A stretch of DNA of 64,000 nt from Halomonas sp. 54_146 (GCF_001507855.1 NZ_LGEN01000018.1:1-64000); one strand, 5' to 3'; shown: positions 9,189 through 18,932, counted from the stretch's first letter. Made by a program: numbers and translations. Notes: generated by a model not told the origin, from the sequence alone.

Positions 9189-9869
9189 TCAAGAGATAAC
9201 CTCTACTCTCTTGCTTTCATGATTAAGCCTCATCCTTTTTAAAACTACTCCGGCATCTTTACAGACTGCATTTAAAATGCGGTCTCTTCTAAATCTCTCA
9301 GGCCGTTCATGGCTTGCGTCATCAAGCTCTAATGCACAAAATATACTAAAGTCATTTTTATCACACATCACATAATCAAAGTGCCATTGTGATATTTGCC
9401 AAAACAGTGATTTATACTCTCTTGTCCATGTTTGATATTTAGTGATATTTGGTTGAACTATATCCACAACCCTTACTTGGCAGAATATGTAATACTTATC
9501 CCCATAGGCTTTTTCTAGTATTTTATACACACCCTGCTCTGATGCGCTCATCATTTTTGCTTTCGCTATGTAAGCTCCCCCATCCATCATTAACTTTTCA
9601 GAATAATTTTTATCTTTGTTATCGTAACTCTCTTTAAGCTTATCAATTCGTTTATCTTCTATTTCCTCTTTGACGTCTCCTACAACGCCATCACGCCTAT
9701 AATTCATTGCATTTAAATATTCTTTACGGTCTCTTTTTTTCTTCTTTTTTGCTATAGCTCTTTTATTCAAAAAACCTTGTAATATCGCTGTACACAATGC
9801 GACCAGCATCACGAAAACAACAGTTTTAATAAAAAAGTCTTCTACTCCTGTTAATGGATTCAATTCCAT
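9189..9869 (-). CDS. DUF2726-domain protein with N-terminal membrane anchor
   Basis: A 226-residue protein: one predicted TM helix (~13-32), a very basic charged linker (~36-90), then a DUF2726 domain (~105-215) with QVRVVDIVQP, ISQWHFDYVMCD and ALELDDASHER...RRDRILN. The ELDD (181-184) and H163/H187 cluster resembles the metal-binding core of restriction-endonuclease-like folds, so nuclease activity is plausible but unproven. The gene is much more AT-rich than its surroundings and ends 20 bases from the antitoxin gene (convergent). Role unknown; a defence function is speculation from the island context. Confidence 0.75.
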   Translation of the reverse strand: MELNPLTGVEDFFIKTVVFVMLVALCTAILQGFLNKRAIAKKKKKRDRKEYLNAMNYRRDGVVGDVKEEIEDKRIDKLKESYDNKDKNYSEKLMMDGGAYIAKAKMMSASEQGVYKILEKAYGDKYYIFCQVRVVDIVQPNITKYQTWTREYKSLFWQISQWHFDYVMCDKNDFSIFCALELDDASHERPERFRRDRILNAVCKDAGVVLKRMRLNHESKRVEVIS

Positions 9870-10174
9870 GATTTCCCTTTCCCCTTATTAACAATGCCTT
9901 TCCCCTTAGAACCATCTATCCACAACCCGCTGGGCTAGTTGGTATCCGTCCCCGTTTTCTTCAACGCACGGCGAACCCTCAATAGAGTTCCTAAGTATCG
10001 CGTACTCGAAGCGTGCCGGGTTACGACAGAAAAGTAAATTAAATTAGCTTCAAATATGAGGTTTATTGCAGGGAAGGCAGGGACAGCATTAGGGGAAGCA
10101 CAGAAGGGCTTCATTTGCTCGTTTGGTGAGGAATGCGACCAAAACACGACCAACTACGCACACGACAGGAATGA
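9870..10174. other. Intergenic stretch inside the mini-island
   Basis: About 300 bases without a recognisable gene. A 72-codon frame on the minus strand (9935-10153) has no family resemblance and no good ribosome site. Degenerate leftovers of an integrase would be expected here by position, but I cannot recognise any integrase motif. Confidence 0.5.
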
Positions 10175-10271
10175 CAGGCACAAAAAAAGGCGCCTAAGCG
10201 CCTGATTTTTAATGTTTGGTGCCGGTGGCCAGACTCGAACTGGCACACCCGTAAAGGCGGCGGATTTTGAA
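10175..10271 (-). repeat. Right att-type repeat overlapping tRNA-Leu 3' end
   Basis: The partner of the repeat at 8233-8327. It comprises the tRNA-Leu terminator region (10175-10216) and the last 55 nt of the intact tRNA gene (10217-10271). The identical core ends at the anticodon loop. Confidence 0.88.
10182..10203 (-). terminator. Rho-independent terminator of tRNA-Leu
   Basis: On the minus strand, stem AGGCGC/GCGCCT with a 4-nt loop followed by seven T residues, 14 bases past the CCA end. A slightly decayed copy at 8240-8261 sits in the left repeat. Confidence 0.85.
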
Positions 10272-10303
10272 TCCGCTGCGTCTACCAATTCCGCCACACC
10301 GGC
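10217..10303 (-). tRNA. tRNA-Leu (anticodon CAA)
   Basis: On the minus strand the 87-nt sequence folds as a class II tRNA: acceptor GCCGGTG/CACCGGC, D arm with TGGTAGACGC, anticodon stem GCGGA/TCCGC with loop TTCAAAA (anticodon CAA), long variable arm, T arm with GTTCGAGTC, and an encoded CCA end. It decodes UUG. It serves as the attachment site for the mini-island on its 3' side. Confidence 0.96.
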
Positions 10304-10314
10304 AATGGCTGCGC

Positions 10315-10342
10315 ATTATACGGAAATATCGAGATAGGTCAA
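10315..10342 (-). promoter_or_regulatory. Sigma-70 promoter of tRNA-Leu
   Basis: On the minus strand: -35 TTGACC (10337-10342), a 16-bp spacer, -10 TATAAT (10315-10320), 11 bases before the tRNA 5' end. A near-consensus stable-RNA promoter. Confidence 0.85.
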
Positions 10343-10417
10343 TCACATTGACTGACTTTATGCAGCCAAAGCGCTATCCTATGCCGCCTGTTTGATCAAC
10401 GTTAAGAGTTACACGCT

Positions 10418-11449
10418 ATGCAGCGCGCGGATTTTCACTACGAACTACCTGATGAGTTAATTGCTCGCTACCCTTCTGCACAGCGTAGCGACTGCCGTTT
10501 GCTGTGCGTGGATGGCCAGAGCGGTGCGTTGGAACATCGCCGCTTCCCCGATTTGCTTGAGCTTTTGCAGCCGGGTGATCTGCTGGTGTTTAACGATACC
10601 CGCGTGATACCGGCGCGCCTGCACGGCCATAAGGCCAGCGGCGGCAAGGTAGAGATGCTGCTTGAGCGCCCGCTGGATGCCCACCGCGGCTTGGCGCATA
10701 TCCGTTCCAGCAAATCGCCCAAGCCAGGTACAGAGCTGATTTTCGAGGGTGATATTCACGCGGTTGTCGAAGGCCGCCGTGATGCGCTGTTCGAGCTGCG
10801 TTTTTTGGGCGATACGCCGCTGATTGCGCTGCTTGAAAAGCACGGCCATATGCCGCTGCCGCCGTATATTACCCGCGAAGACGAACTTAGCGACCGCGAG
10901 CGCTATCAAACTGTGTATGCCCGGCGTGATGGTGCGGTAGCGGCACCTACCGCAGGGCTGCATTTTGATCAGCCGCTGCTGGATGCCCTTGCAGATAAAG
11001 GCATTAACCGCGCGTTTGTCACCCTGCACGTGGGCGCGGGCACCTTTCAGCCGGTGCGGGTGGATAATATCCTTGAACATCAGATGCACAGCGAGTGGAT
11101 CGAAGTTACCGAAGCCACCTGCCAGCAAGTGCGCGAGACCCTGGCGGCAGGCAAGCGCGTAGTGGCGGTCGGCACCACCAGCGTGCGCTGCCTGGAAAGC
11201 GCCTGCATGAAAAGTAGCGATGGGCAAATTGCGCCTTATAGCGGCGATACCGATATTTTCATCTATCCCGGTTACCAATGGCGCTGCGTGGATGCTTTAA
11301 TTACCAACTTCCATTTGCCTGAGTCGACGCTGCTGATGCTGGTGTCCTCCTTTGTGGGCTATGACCCCATCATGCGCGCCTACCAACGGGCAGTGGCCGA
11401 GCGCTATGCATTTTTTAGCTATGGCGACGCCATGCTGTTGACCCGCTAG
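10418..11449 (+). CDS. queA: S-adenosylmethionine:tRNA ribosyltransferase-isomerase
   Basis: A 343-residue QueA: opening [32 protein letters not shown], the central [21 protein letters not shown] and the closing [29 protein letters not shown], all family landmarks. QueA transfers the ribosyl moiety of SAM to preQ1-tRNA to make epoxyqueuosine at position 34. It sits directly upstream of tgt, which makes its substrate, and likely shares an operon with tgt, yajC and secDF as in other gammaproteobacteria. The upstream AAGAG is a weak ribosome site. Confidence 0.97.
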   Translation: MQRADFHYELPDELIARYPSAQRSDCRLLCVDGQSGALEHRRFPDLLELLQPGDLLVFNDTRVIPARLHGHKASGGKVEMLLERPLDAHRGLAHIRSSKSPKPGTELIFEGDIHAVVEGRRDALFELRFLGDTPLIALLEKHGHMPLPPYITREDELSDRERYQTVYARRDGAVAAPTAGLHFDQPLLDALADKGINRAFVTLHVGAGTFQPVRVDNILEHQMHSEWIEVTEATCQQVRETLAAGKRVVAVGTTSVRCLESACMKSSDGQIAPYSGDTDIFIYPGYQWRCVDALITNFHLPESTLLMLVSSFVGYDPIMRAYQRAVAERYAFFSYGDAMLLTR

Positions 11450-11456
11450 CGGTTGA

Positions 11457-12671
<1,215 letters not shown>

Positions 12672-12775
12672 CGCCTAACGAACATGCGAAAGCTAACAAA
12701 TTAATCGCCAGCTGCCTTTGGCGGATGGTTTAATCATTTCATCCCTTACTTTTTCTAACTCAGGAGTTACCTGCC

Positions 12776-13102
12776 ATGCTGGATTTCTTCATCTCACCAG
12801 CCCATGCCCAAGAAGCTGCCGCTGGCGGTGGTATTGCGCAAATCGTTATGCTGGTCGGCTTCGTGCTGATTTTCTACTTCCTGTTGTGGCGCCCGCAGGC
12901 CAAGCGCGCCAAGCAGCACAAGCAGCTGGTTACCAGCTTGGACAAAGGCGATGAGATTGTGATTGGCGGCGGTTTGGTCGGTCGTATCACCAAGGTGAAC
13001 GATGAATTTCTGACCATCGAAGTCTCTGAAGGCACCGAAGTTAACGTGCAGAAAAATGCCGTTGCCGCCGTACTGCCTAAAGGCACCATCAAGTCCATCT
13101 AA
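12776..13102 (+). CDS. yajC: YajC, preprotein translocase subunit
   Basis: A 108-residue single-pass inner-membrane protein (TM ~20-40: IVMLVGFVLIFYFLLWRPQ) followed by the cytosolic QAKRAKQHKQLVTSLDKGDEIVIGGGLVGRI segment typical of YajC. It associates with SecDF. AGGAG eight bases before the ATG sets the start. It lies between tgt and secD as in the conserved cluster. Confidence 0.96.
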   Translation: MLDFFISPAHAQEAAAGGGIAQIVMLVGFVLIFYFLLWRPQAKRAKQHKQLVTSLDKGDEIVIGGGLVGRITKVNDEFLTIEVSEGTEVNVQKNAVAAVLPKGTIKSI

Positions 13103-13112
13103 TCCTTGCTAC

Positions 13113-13150
13113 ACCCCTGCCGATAAAGTGCCAGCCACCCCGGCAGGGGT
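13113..13150 (+). promoter_or_regulatory. Intercistronic stem-loop between yajC and secD
   Basis: Perfect 9-bp inverted repeat ACCCCTGCC / GGCAGGGGT with a 20-base loop and no T-tract. It is probably an mRNA processing/stability element or weak attenuator that separates yajC from secDF expression; function is inferred. Confidence 0.5.
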
Positions 13151-13234
13151 GACATGGTATCAATGATGGTGAACTTTGCTGTGCGCGGTAAATCCGTGCA
13201 CAGCATTCCGTTTGTAATTGAAGGCAGGGCTTGC

Positions 13235-15088
13235 ATGCTCAACCGTTACCCCCTGTGGAAGTATCTGCTGATACTGGTCGTCCTGGTGGTTGGCCTTATC
13301 TACTCACTTCCCAGTCTATTCCCCGAAGACCCCGCTATCCAAATTAGCAGCGCCCAAGGCGATTCGCTGGATGCCCGTCAAATAGACCGCGTTGAAACGG
13401 CACTTGTCGACAACGGCATCGAGATCAAAGCGCTCGAAGAAGAAAACGGCCAGTGGCTGATTCGCCTGCGCCACGACGACGATCAGCTCAATGCCCGTGA
13501 CATTGCCGTTAACCTGTTAGGCAATGACGCGACGGTAGCGCTGAATCTCGCCGAAGCAACGCCCGAATGGCTACAGGCGTTTTCCGCCTCCCCCATGACG
13601 CTCGGCCTTGATTTACGCGGCGGCGTGCACTTCTTGCTGGAAGTGGACATGGACGCCGCGCTTACCCAGCGCCTTGAAGTGAACGCCAGCGCCATGCGCG
13701 AACTGCTGCGCAGCGAGCGTATCCGCTATCGCAATACGGATGTCGAAGCGCGCACGCTGTCGATCGATTTTGCCAGCACTGACGACCGCGATACCGCGCG
13801 CCGCTTAATTAGTCGCGATTTCCCGGAGTTTGAGTACAGCAGCGAAGGCGATGGCCGCGCGTCAACGTTGGTGATGACGTTAAGCGATCAATCGGTCAGC
13901 GACATCCAGGATTACGCGATCAACCAAAACTTGACCACGCTACGCAACCGGGTCAACGAGCTGGGCGTAGCAGAGCCAATGGTGCAGCGCCAAGGCCCCA
14001 ACCAAATTGTCGTGGAGCTACCCGGTGTTCAAGATACCGTGGCCGCCAAGCGCATTGTCGGTGCGACCGCCAACTTGGAGTTCCGCCTGGAAGCACGCAA
14101 CGACACGCCCGCGAACGAAACCGAAACCCATACGTTTCGTAATGACCCAGCGCGCTCGGCTGAGCTAATGCGTGATGTGATTATTACCGGCGACAGCGTT
14201 TCCAGCGCCAGCAACAGCTTCGATGAAAACGGCCGCCCGCAGGTCAACATCAATCTGGACGGCACTGGCGGCACGCTGATGAACCGCGCCACGCGCACTA
14301 ATATCGGCCGCAATATGGCGGTGCTGTTCATTGAGCATAAGAGTGAAGACACCGTCGTGGTCGACCCGGAAACGGGCGAGGAAACCACTGTACGCGAGCC
14401 TTACGTTGAGCGCGGCCTGATTAGCTTAGCCACGATTCAAAGCGCGCTGGGCAACAGTTTCCGTATTACCGGCCTAGACTCGCCAACAGAAGCTGCTGAG
14501 CTTTCGCTGTTGCTGCGTTCTGGCTCACTCGCAGCGCCGATCTACTTCGTTCAAGAGCGTACCATTGGGCCAAGCCTGGGCGCTGAAAACATCGAGCGCG
14601 GCCTACTCTCGGTGCAAATTGGCCTGCTACTGGTCGTGCTGTTTATGCTAGTGCGTTACAAAGTCTTTGGTGTGTTCGCCAACATTGCCCTGGCGCTGAA
14701 CTTAACGCTGCTGGTCGCGGTGATGTCGATGTTGGGGGCGACGCTGACGCTACCCGGTATTGCCGGTATTGTACTGACACTGGGCATGGCGGTGGATGCC
14801 AACGTGCTGATTTTCGAGCGAATACGTGAAGAGCTGCGTAACGGCATGTCGGTTCAGCAGGCCATTCAGGCCGGTTATGAGCGCGCCTTTACCTCCATTG
14901 TCGACGCCAACATCACCACGCTGTTAGTGGCCGTCATTCTGTTCTCGATTGGCACCGGCCCGGTGAAAGGGTTCGCCGTCACGCTCTCTATCGGCATTTT
15001 GACGTCGCTGTTCACCGCGCTAATGGTGACTCGCGCCATGGTCAACTTGGCCTATGGCAGCAAACCCGTCAAAAAGCTGTGGATCTAA
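13235..15088 (+). CDS. secD: Protein translocase subunit SecD
   Basis: A 617-residue SecD (E. coli 615): N-terminal TM (LILVVLVVGLIYSLP), the SecD family motif LGLDLRGGVHFLLEVD (~120-136), a large periplasmic P1 domain (~140-440), then five TM segments with the RND-like GIAGIVLTLGMAVDANVLIFERIREE segment that carries the conserved charged residues. With SecF it uses proton or sodium motive force to pull secreted proteins outward. The ATG at 13235 is preceded by AAGG; the frame is open 27 codons further up but that part is not conserved. Confidence 0.97.
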   Translation: MLNRYPLWKYLLILVVLVVGLIYSLPSLFPEDPAIQISSAQGDSLDARQIDRVETALVDNGIEIKALEEENGQWLIRLRHDDDQLNARDIAVNLLGNDATVALNLAEATPEWLQAFSASPMTLGLDLRGGVHFLLEVDMDAALTQRLEVNASAMRELLRSERIRYRNTDVEARTLSIDFASTDDRDTARRLISRDFPEFEYSSEGDGRASTLVMTLSDQSVSDIQDYAINQNLTTLRNRVNELGVAEPMVQRQGPNQIVVELPGVQDTVAAKRIVGATANLEFRLEARNDTPANETETHTFRNDPARSAELMRDVIITGDSVSSASNSFDENGRPQVNINLDGTGGTLMNRATRTNIGRNMAVLFIEHKSEDTVVVDPETGEETTVREPYVERGLISLATIQSALGNSFRITGLDSPTEAAELSLLLRSGSLAAPIYFVQERTIGPSLGAENIERGLLSVQIGLLLVVLFMLVRYKVFGVFANIALALNLTLLVAVMSMLGATLTLPGIAGIVLTLGMAVDANVLIFERIREELRNGMSVQQAIQAGYERAFTSIVDANITTLLVAVILFSIGTGPVKGFAVTLSIGILTSLFTALMVTRAMVNLAYGSKPVKKLWI

Positions 15089-15121
15089 CCACGCGCTTAG
15101 CCCAGAACTTAAGAGGTGGTA

Positions 15122-16048
15122 ATGAAACCGCTAACACACCTGCGAATCGACTTTATGGGGCGACGCAAATTCGCGTATATCGTCTCTGCTGCTCTGCTTA
15201 TCGTGTCGATTGGCGCTATCTTGTTCCAGCAGCTCAATCTGGGGCTGGACTTTACTGGCGGCACGCTCGTAGAGGTGCGCTACGGCGCGGCACCTTCACT
15301 TGATGCTATTCGTGTGCTGCTCGAAGAGAGCGGCTTCCAGGATGTCTCCGTGCAGACCTTCGGGGCCTCAACAGAAGTATTAATCCGCTTACAGCAAGCG
15401 TTTGATGCGGATGTGGGTGCCGAAGTAGTTAACCTGCTGCGCGCTGATGGCGACAGCGTCAACCTGGTTCGCGCTGAATTTGTCGGTGCACAGGTAGGCG
15501 ACCAACTGCGCGATCAAAGCGGGCTTGGCCTGCTGGTAGCGCTGGGCGTGGTCATGGTTTACGTGGCGTTCCGCTTTCAGTACAAATTTGCCATTGGCGC
15601 ACTGCTGGCACTGATGCACGATGTGATCATCGTGGTGGGCGTATTCGCGCTGTTTCAGCTCGATTTCGACCTCACCGTACTGGCGGCCATTCTGGCGGTA
15701 ATCGGCTACTCGTTGAACGATACCATTGTGGTTTACGACCGCGTTCGTGAAGCCATCCGCACCTCGCGCATCGACGATATGCCACAGATCTTCAATGAGG
15801 CGATTAACGCTACGCTTTCGCGCACCCTGGCAACCTCGGGCACCACCTTGCTGGTGCTGCTCGCGCTGCTGCTATTGGGCGGCGATATGATTGAGAACTT
15901 TGCCATTGCGCTGCTGGTCGGCGTTGGCGTGGGTACGTTCTCGTCTATCTATATTGCTGCGGCGCTGCTGCTTCCGCTGAAGCTCTCGCGGGAAGATTTG
16001 ATTCCCACCAAGAAAGAGCTCGACGAAGAAGAGGAGGAGCTGCCTTAA
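15122..16048 (+). CDS. secF: Protein translocase subunit SecF
   Basis: A 308-residue SecF: TM1 after IDFMGRRKFAYIVSAALL, the signature LGLDFTGGTLVEVRY, and TM2-6 with LMHDVIIVVGVFALFQLDFDLTVLAAILAVIGYSLNDTIVVYDR. The ATG at 15122 has AGAGG five bases upstream; a GTG at 15116 overlaps that site and is rejected. It ends in an acidic tail, is co-transcribed with secD (33-base gap) and closes the operon at a strong terminator. Confidence 0.97.
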   Translation: MKPLTHLRIDFMGRRKFAYIVSAALLIVSIGAILFQQLNLGLDFTGGTLVEVRYGAAPSLDAIRVLLEESGFQDVSVQTFGASTEVLIRLQQAFDADVGAEVVNLLRADGDSVNLVRAEFVGAQVGDQLRDQSGLGLLVALGVVMVYVAFRFQYKFAIGALLALMHDVIIVVGVFALFQLDFDLTVLAAILAVIGYSLNDTIVVYDRVREAIRTSRIDDMPQIFNEAINATLSRTLATSGTTLLVLLALLLLGGDMIENFAIALLVGVGVGTFSSIYIAAALLLPLKLSREDLIPTKKELDEEEEELP

Positions 16049-16088
16049 TAGCCTCTGCTTATCTAGGTCAGTTTTCAGGCTTAGCTAC

Positions 16089-16128
16089 AAAAATGCCCCT
16101 GCTGGTTTCCCAGCAGGGGCATTTTTTT
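16089..16128. terminator. Strong bidirectional terminator after secF
   Basis: A near-perfect stem (ATGCCCCTGCTGG / CCAGCAGGGGCAT) with a 3-nt loop, flanked by A5 and T7. It serves secDF on the plus strand and suhB on the minus strand. Confidence 0.93.
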
Positions 16129-16153
16129 ATTCGCAGCAAACGGCCTTGTTTAA

Positions 16154-16177
16154 CTCAGAGACTTACTCAGAGACTTA
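16154..16177. repeat. 12-bp tandem duplication across the suhB stop codon
   Basis: Two perfect adjacent copies of CTCAGAGACTTA (16154-16165, 16166-16177). On the coding strand each begins with TAA, and the right copy is the suhB stop itself. Confidence 0.9.
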
Positions 16178-16969
16178 GAAGTGCGGCGCTAGCTGTTTGA
16201 TCAGCGCTTTATAAAGACGCGGCCCGGCGGCCATTAACTGCCCTTCCACTTTCACCGTGGGCTGGCCGTCTGGCGTACCCATCAAAGCGCCCGCTTCTTT
16301 CAGAAACAGCGTACCTACCTGCATATCCTGCTCTTCCAAGCCGAGCACGAAAGCGCTATCAACGCGGCCACAGGCCAGCTCACATAAATCTAACAGCCCA
16401 CAGCCGGTCGCCAGCAGGTTTTCTACCTGCGGCGCAAGCTGCTGGGAAACGGTTAAGTAAGCAGGTAAATTGCGCGAGCGCAGCCAAACTTCCGGCAGGC
16501 TCATGGCCATACGGGTACCGCTAATGGCGGTCGGCTTGCTAACACGCATGCGCTTGTCGTTGTGCTGGGCACCGCGGCCGCGGCTAGCGATATATTCATC
16601 GTCAGCGAACGGGCAAATAATCACCGCGTGCTCGGGACGACCTTTGATAAGACACACCACTGAGAGTGCAAAGCCCTTACCGGCAACGGCTAAATTGGAG
16701 TAGCCGTGCATCGGTTCAATTTTCCAGACGATATCTTTACCTTCGCCTTCACCGGCGCGGTGCGGGGTGAAGCGGCCGGCAACACCGTGCTGGGGGTAAC
16801 CGCGCTCCAACTGCTGAACAATCGTTGCTTCGGCCTTGCGCGCTGTCTCGTCGAGCAGGCGGTCAAGGTTAAACTCATCGTGAGCGTTTTCAATACGTTC
16901 GCGTACGCGTAAAAAGTGTTCAACAGCGCCGCGTGCAGCACGCAGCGTAAATTGGACCATCGGATTCAT
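16175..16969 (-). CDS. suhB: SuhB/inositol-monophosphatase family protein, degenerate active site
   Basis: A 264-residue protein that aligns end to end with SuhB (opening MNPMVQFTLRAAR, middle EYIASRGRGAQHNDKRMRVS, late FLKEAGALM). The metal-binding motifs are altered: GEE is GRF (65-67), DPLDGTTNF is EPMHGYSNL (85-93), and the WDxAAG box is QDMQVG (214-219; Asp215 retained). Phosphatase activity is therefore doubtful. In E. coli SuhB also acts with NusA/NusB/NusG in rRNA antitermination and ribosome assembly independently of catalysis, and that role could be retained. It is divergent from trmJ; AAGG precedes the ATG. Confidence 0.88.
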   Translation of the reverse strand: MNPMVQFTLRAARGAVEHFLRVRERIENAHDEFNLDRLLDETARKAEATIVQQLERGYPQHGVAGRFTPHRAGEGEGKDIVWKIEPMHGYSNLAVAGKGFALSVVCLIKGRPEHAVIICPFADDEYIASRGRGAQHNDKRMRVSKPTAISGTRMAMSLPEVWLRSRNLPAYLTVSQQLAPQVENLLATGCGLLDLCELACGRVDSAFVLGLEEQDMQVGTLFLKEAGALMGTPDGQPTVKVEGQLMAAGPRLYKALIKQLAPHF

Positions 16970-17149
16970 GATCGGGCCTTGTGACAGTGATGTTAAAGAA
17001 CGTAATGCTATGATGAAGCATCAATAGGCGCAGGTGCCGCCTGTGGCGCGCAATTCTAGCAGACCGCTCTCGGGCATGCCATCGACTCATGCTAGACTGC
17101 GCGCTTTACGCGATAATAATCACCCTCTTTTTATTTACCGAGCCTTATC

Positions 17150-17911
17150 ATGCTTGAGCGCATTCGCATTGTTTTAATCGGCACCAGCCACCCTGGCAAT
17201 ATCGGCGGGGTCGCCCGCGCCATGCACAATATGGGCTTGGCCGAGTTAGCCCTTGTCGCCCCCCGCTGCGAAGTGATTACCCAAGACAGCATCTCCCGCG
17301 CCTCCGGGGCTGATCACCTGCTTCACCAAGCCAGTGTGCACGCCACGCTGGAAGAAGCAGTGGCTGACTGCACCCTGGCTGTGGGTGCCAGTGCGCGCTC
17401 GCGCACGCTGCCCTGGCCGATGCTCTCGCCCAGAGAATTAGCTGGCCGCCTGCCCGCCGAGTGCCAGCCAGAAGGTGCCCGCGTAGCGCTGGTGTTTGGC
17501 CGCGAAGACAGCGGCCTCACCAACGCCGAGCTGCAGCGCTGCCACGCCCACGTGCATATTCCTACCAATGCCGATTTTAGCTCGCTCAATTTGGCCGCGG
17601 CGGTTCAGGTGCTCGCCTACGAATGCCGCATGGCCTGGCTAAATCAAGCAGATGGCCAAGCAGATGCGCCTTCAGTGGCACCCGTCAGTGACGGCGAAGA
17701 GCTCGCCACCCACGCTGAACTTGAGCGCTACTTCGAGCACTTAGAGCGCACGCTGATTGGCATTGATTTTCACGACCCCGATCAGCCCCGGCAGCTAATG
17801 GCGAGACTGCGCCGCTTGTATCTTCGCGCCCGCCCAGAGCGCATGGAAATGAATATTTTGCGCGGGATATTATCAGCGACGGAAAAAGCGACCCATCGCA
17901 AGCCGTCCTAG
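17150..17911 (+). CDS. trmJ: tRNA (cytidine/uridine-2'-O-)-methyltransferase TrmJ
   Basis: A 253-residue SPOUT methyltransferase with the TrmJ knots: GTSHPGNIGGVARAMHNMG (motif 1), LVFGREDSGLTNAEL (motif 2) and SSLNLAAAVQVLAYE (motif 3), then a helical C-terminal extension. It methylates the ribose at position 32 of several tRNAs. It neighbours suhB, cysE and the isc genes as in Pseudomonas and E. coli. Confidence 0.95.
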   Translation: MLERIRIVLIGTSHPGNIGGVARAMHNMGLAELALVAPRCEVITQDSISRASGADHLLHQASVHATLEEAVADCTLAVGASARSRTLPWPMLSPRELAGRLPAECQPEGARVALVFGREDSGLTNAELQRCHAHVHIPTNADFSSLNLAAAVQVLAYECRMAWLNQADGQADAPSVAPVSDGEELATHAELERYFEHLERTLIGIDFHDPDQPRQLMARLRRLYLRARPERMEMNILRGILSATEKATHRKPS

Positions 17912-17994
17912 CGATACCCGCTGAATAAGCACGAATAGCCTAAACTTGAAGTCGTGGCTTCGCGCCCCAACCTCGCTACTGCTAACGTTATTCC

Positions 17995-18023
17995 ATTAGT
18001 GAAATGTCAGATTTTTCACTAAT
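17995..18023. promoter_or_regulatory. 10-bp inverted repeat upstream of cysE
   Basis: ATTAGTGAAA (17995-18004) and TTTCACTAAT (18014-18023) form a perfect palindrome with a 9-nt spacer, 33 bases before the cysE start. It could be an operator or a 5'-UTR hairpin; there is no T-run, so termination is less likely. Confidence 0.5.
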
Positions 18024-18056
18024 GAGACGCCGCCCTTTAACGCCAAGGAACACCTC

Positions 18057-18932
18057 ATGTTTCAACGTCTACGTGAAGACATTAACAGCGTATTTGACCG
18101 CGACCCCGCCGCACGTAACTTTCTTGAGGTGCTGACCAACTACCCCGGCCTGCACGCCCTGCTGCTGCATCGTTGCGGTCACTGGCTGTGGAAGAAAAAC
18201 CTTAAGTGGCTAGCGCGAACGCTGTCGACGTTTTCACGCTGGCTGACCGGCATCGAAATTCATCCGGGTGCCACTATTGGGCGGCGCTTTTTTATCGACC
18301 ACGGCATGGGCGTGGTGATTGGTGAAACCGCACAGGTCGGCAACAACGTCACGCTTTATCAAGGTGTGACGCTGGGCGGCACCAGCTGGAATAAAGGCAA
18401 GCGCCACCCAACGCTTGAAGATGGCGTAATTGTTGGCGCAGGTGCCAAAATATTAGGCCCCTTTACCGTCGGCGCAGGCGCTAAAATTGGCTCTAACGCG
18501 GTGGTCACCAAAGAAGTGCCGCCCGGTGCCACGGTGGTCGGCATTCCCGGCAAAATTGTTAAGCGTGCCGACCCCGATGCAGAAGAAGCGCTGGATGTCG
18601 ATCCTGCCCGCCGCGAAGCCATTTGCCAGAAATTTGGCTTTGATGCTTATGGTGTCAGCCAGGATATGCCCGACCCTGTCGCCCGCTCGATGCAGGCCAT
18701 GCTCGACCACATGCACGCCGTGGATGAGCGCATTGAGCGTATGTGCTCCACCCTGCGCACGCTAGATGCCAACTATCGCGATGGCCAGCTGCCCGCCCTG
18801 CGCGACGAAGACTTTGCCGATATTTTAGATGAGCAAGACACCGGCTGCCCAGGCGTTGGCAAGCGCTCTGCAGCAGCCTCGCCAACGGCACCGGCAAGCG
18901 AGCAAGAAACACTGCCGCCGCGTAATGGTTGA
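18057..18932 (+). CDS. cysE: Serine O-acetyltransferase
   Basis: A 291-residue protein: N-terminal helical region, then a left-handed beta-helix of hexapeptide repeats with [33 protein letters not shown] and [29 protein letters not shown]. It acetylates serine from acetyl-CoA to feed cysteine synthesis, which supplies sulfur to the IscS encoded just downstream. The ~90-residue C-terminal tail is long and low-complexity at its end. AAGGA lies eight bases before the ATG. Confidence 0.95.
   Translation: MFQRLREDINSVFDRDPAARNFLEVLTNYPGLHALLLHRCGHWLWKKNLKWLARTLSTFSRWLTGIEIHPGATIGRRFFIDHGMGVVIGETAQVGNNVTLYQGVTLGGTSWNKGKRHPTLEDGVIVGAGAKILGPFTVGAGAKIGSNAVVTKEVPPGATVVGIPGKIVKRADPDAEEALDVDPARREAICQKFGFDAYGVSQDMPDPVARSMQAMLDHMHAVDERIERMCSTLRTLDANYRDGQLPALRDEDFADILDEQDTGCPGVGKRSAAASPTAPASEQETLPPRNG

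Larger units (their letters stand above)
8328..10174. mobile_element. Integrase-less mini-island in tRNA-Leu(CAA)
   Basis: The ~1.9 kb between the two copies of the tRNA-Leu 3' end carries a RelE/XRE toxin-antitoxin pair and an AT-rich DUF2726 gene, and no integrase, excisionase or transposase. The flanking ~95-bp direct repeats and the foreign base composition of the 9.2-9.9 kb gene are seen in the sequence. That this is an integrated element that lost, or never had, its integrase is inference from how tRNA-targeting islands behave. Confidence 0.75.

Noticed and set aside
9935..10153. Minus-strand 72-codon frame next to tRNA-Leu as an integrase remnant
   Set aside because: No tyrosine-recombinase motif (R, HxxR, Y boxes) could be seen and there is no ribosome site; position alone is not enough.
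10457..11278. Long minus-strand open frame inside queA
   Set aside because: Antisense to a fully conserved enzyme, with composition expected from the complementary frame of a GC-rich gene.
13154..13234. SecD starting at 13154
   Set aside because: The 27 extra residues precede the first TM without family similarity; AAGG before ATG 13235 and the E. coli-like length support the later start.
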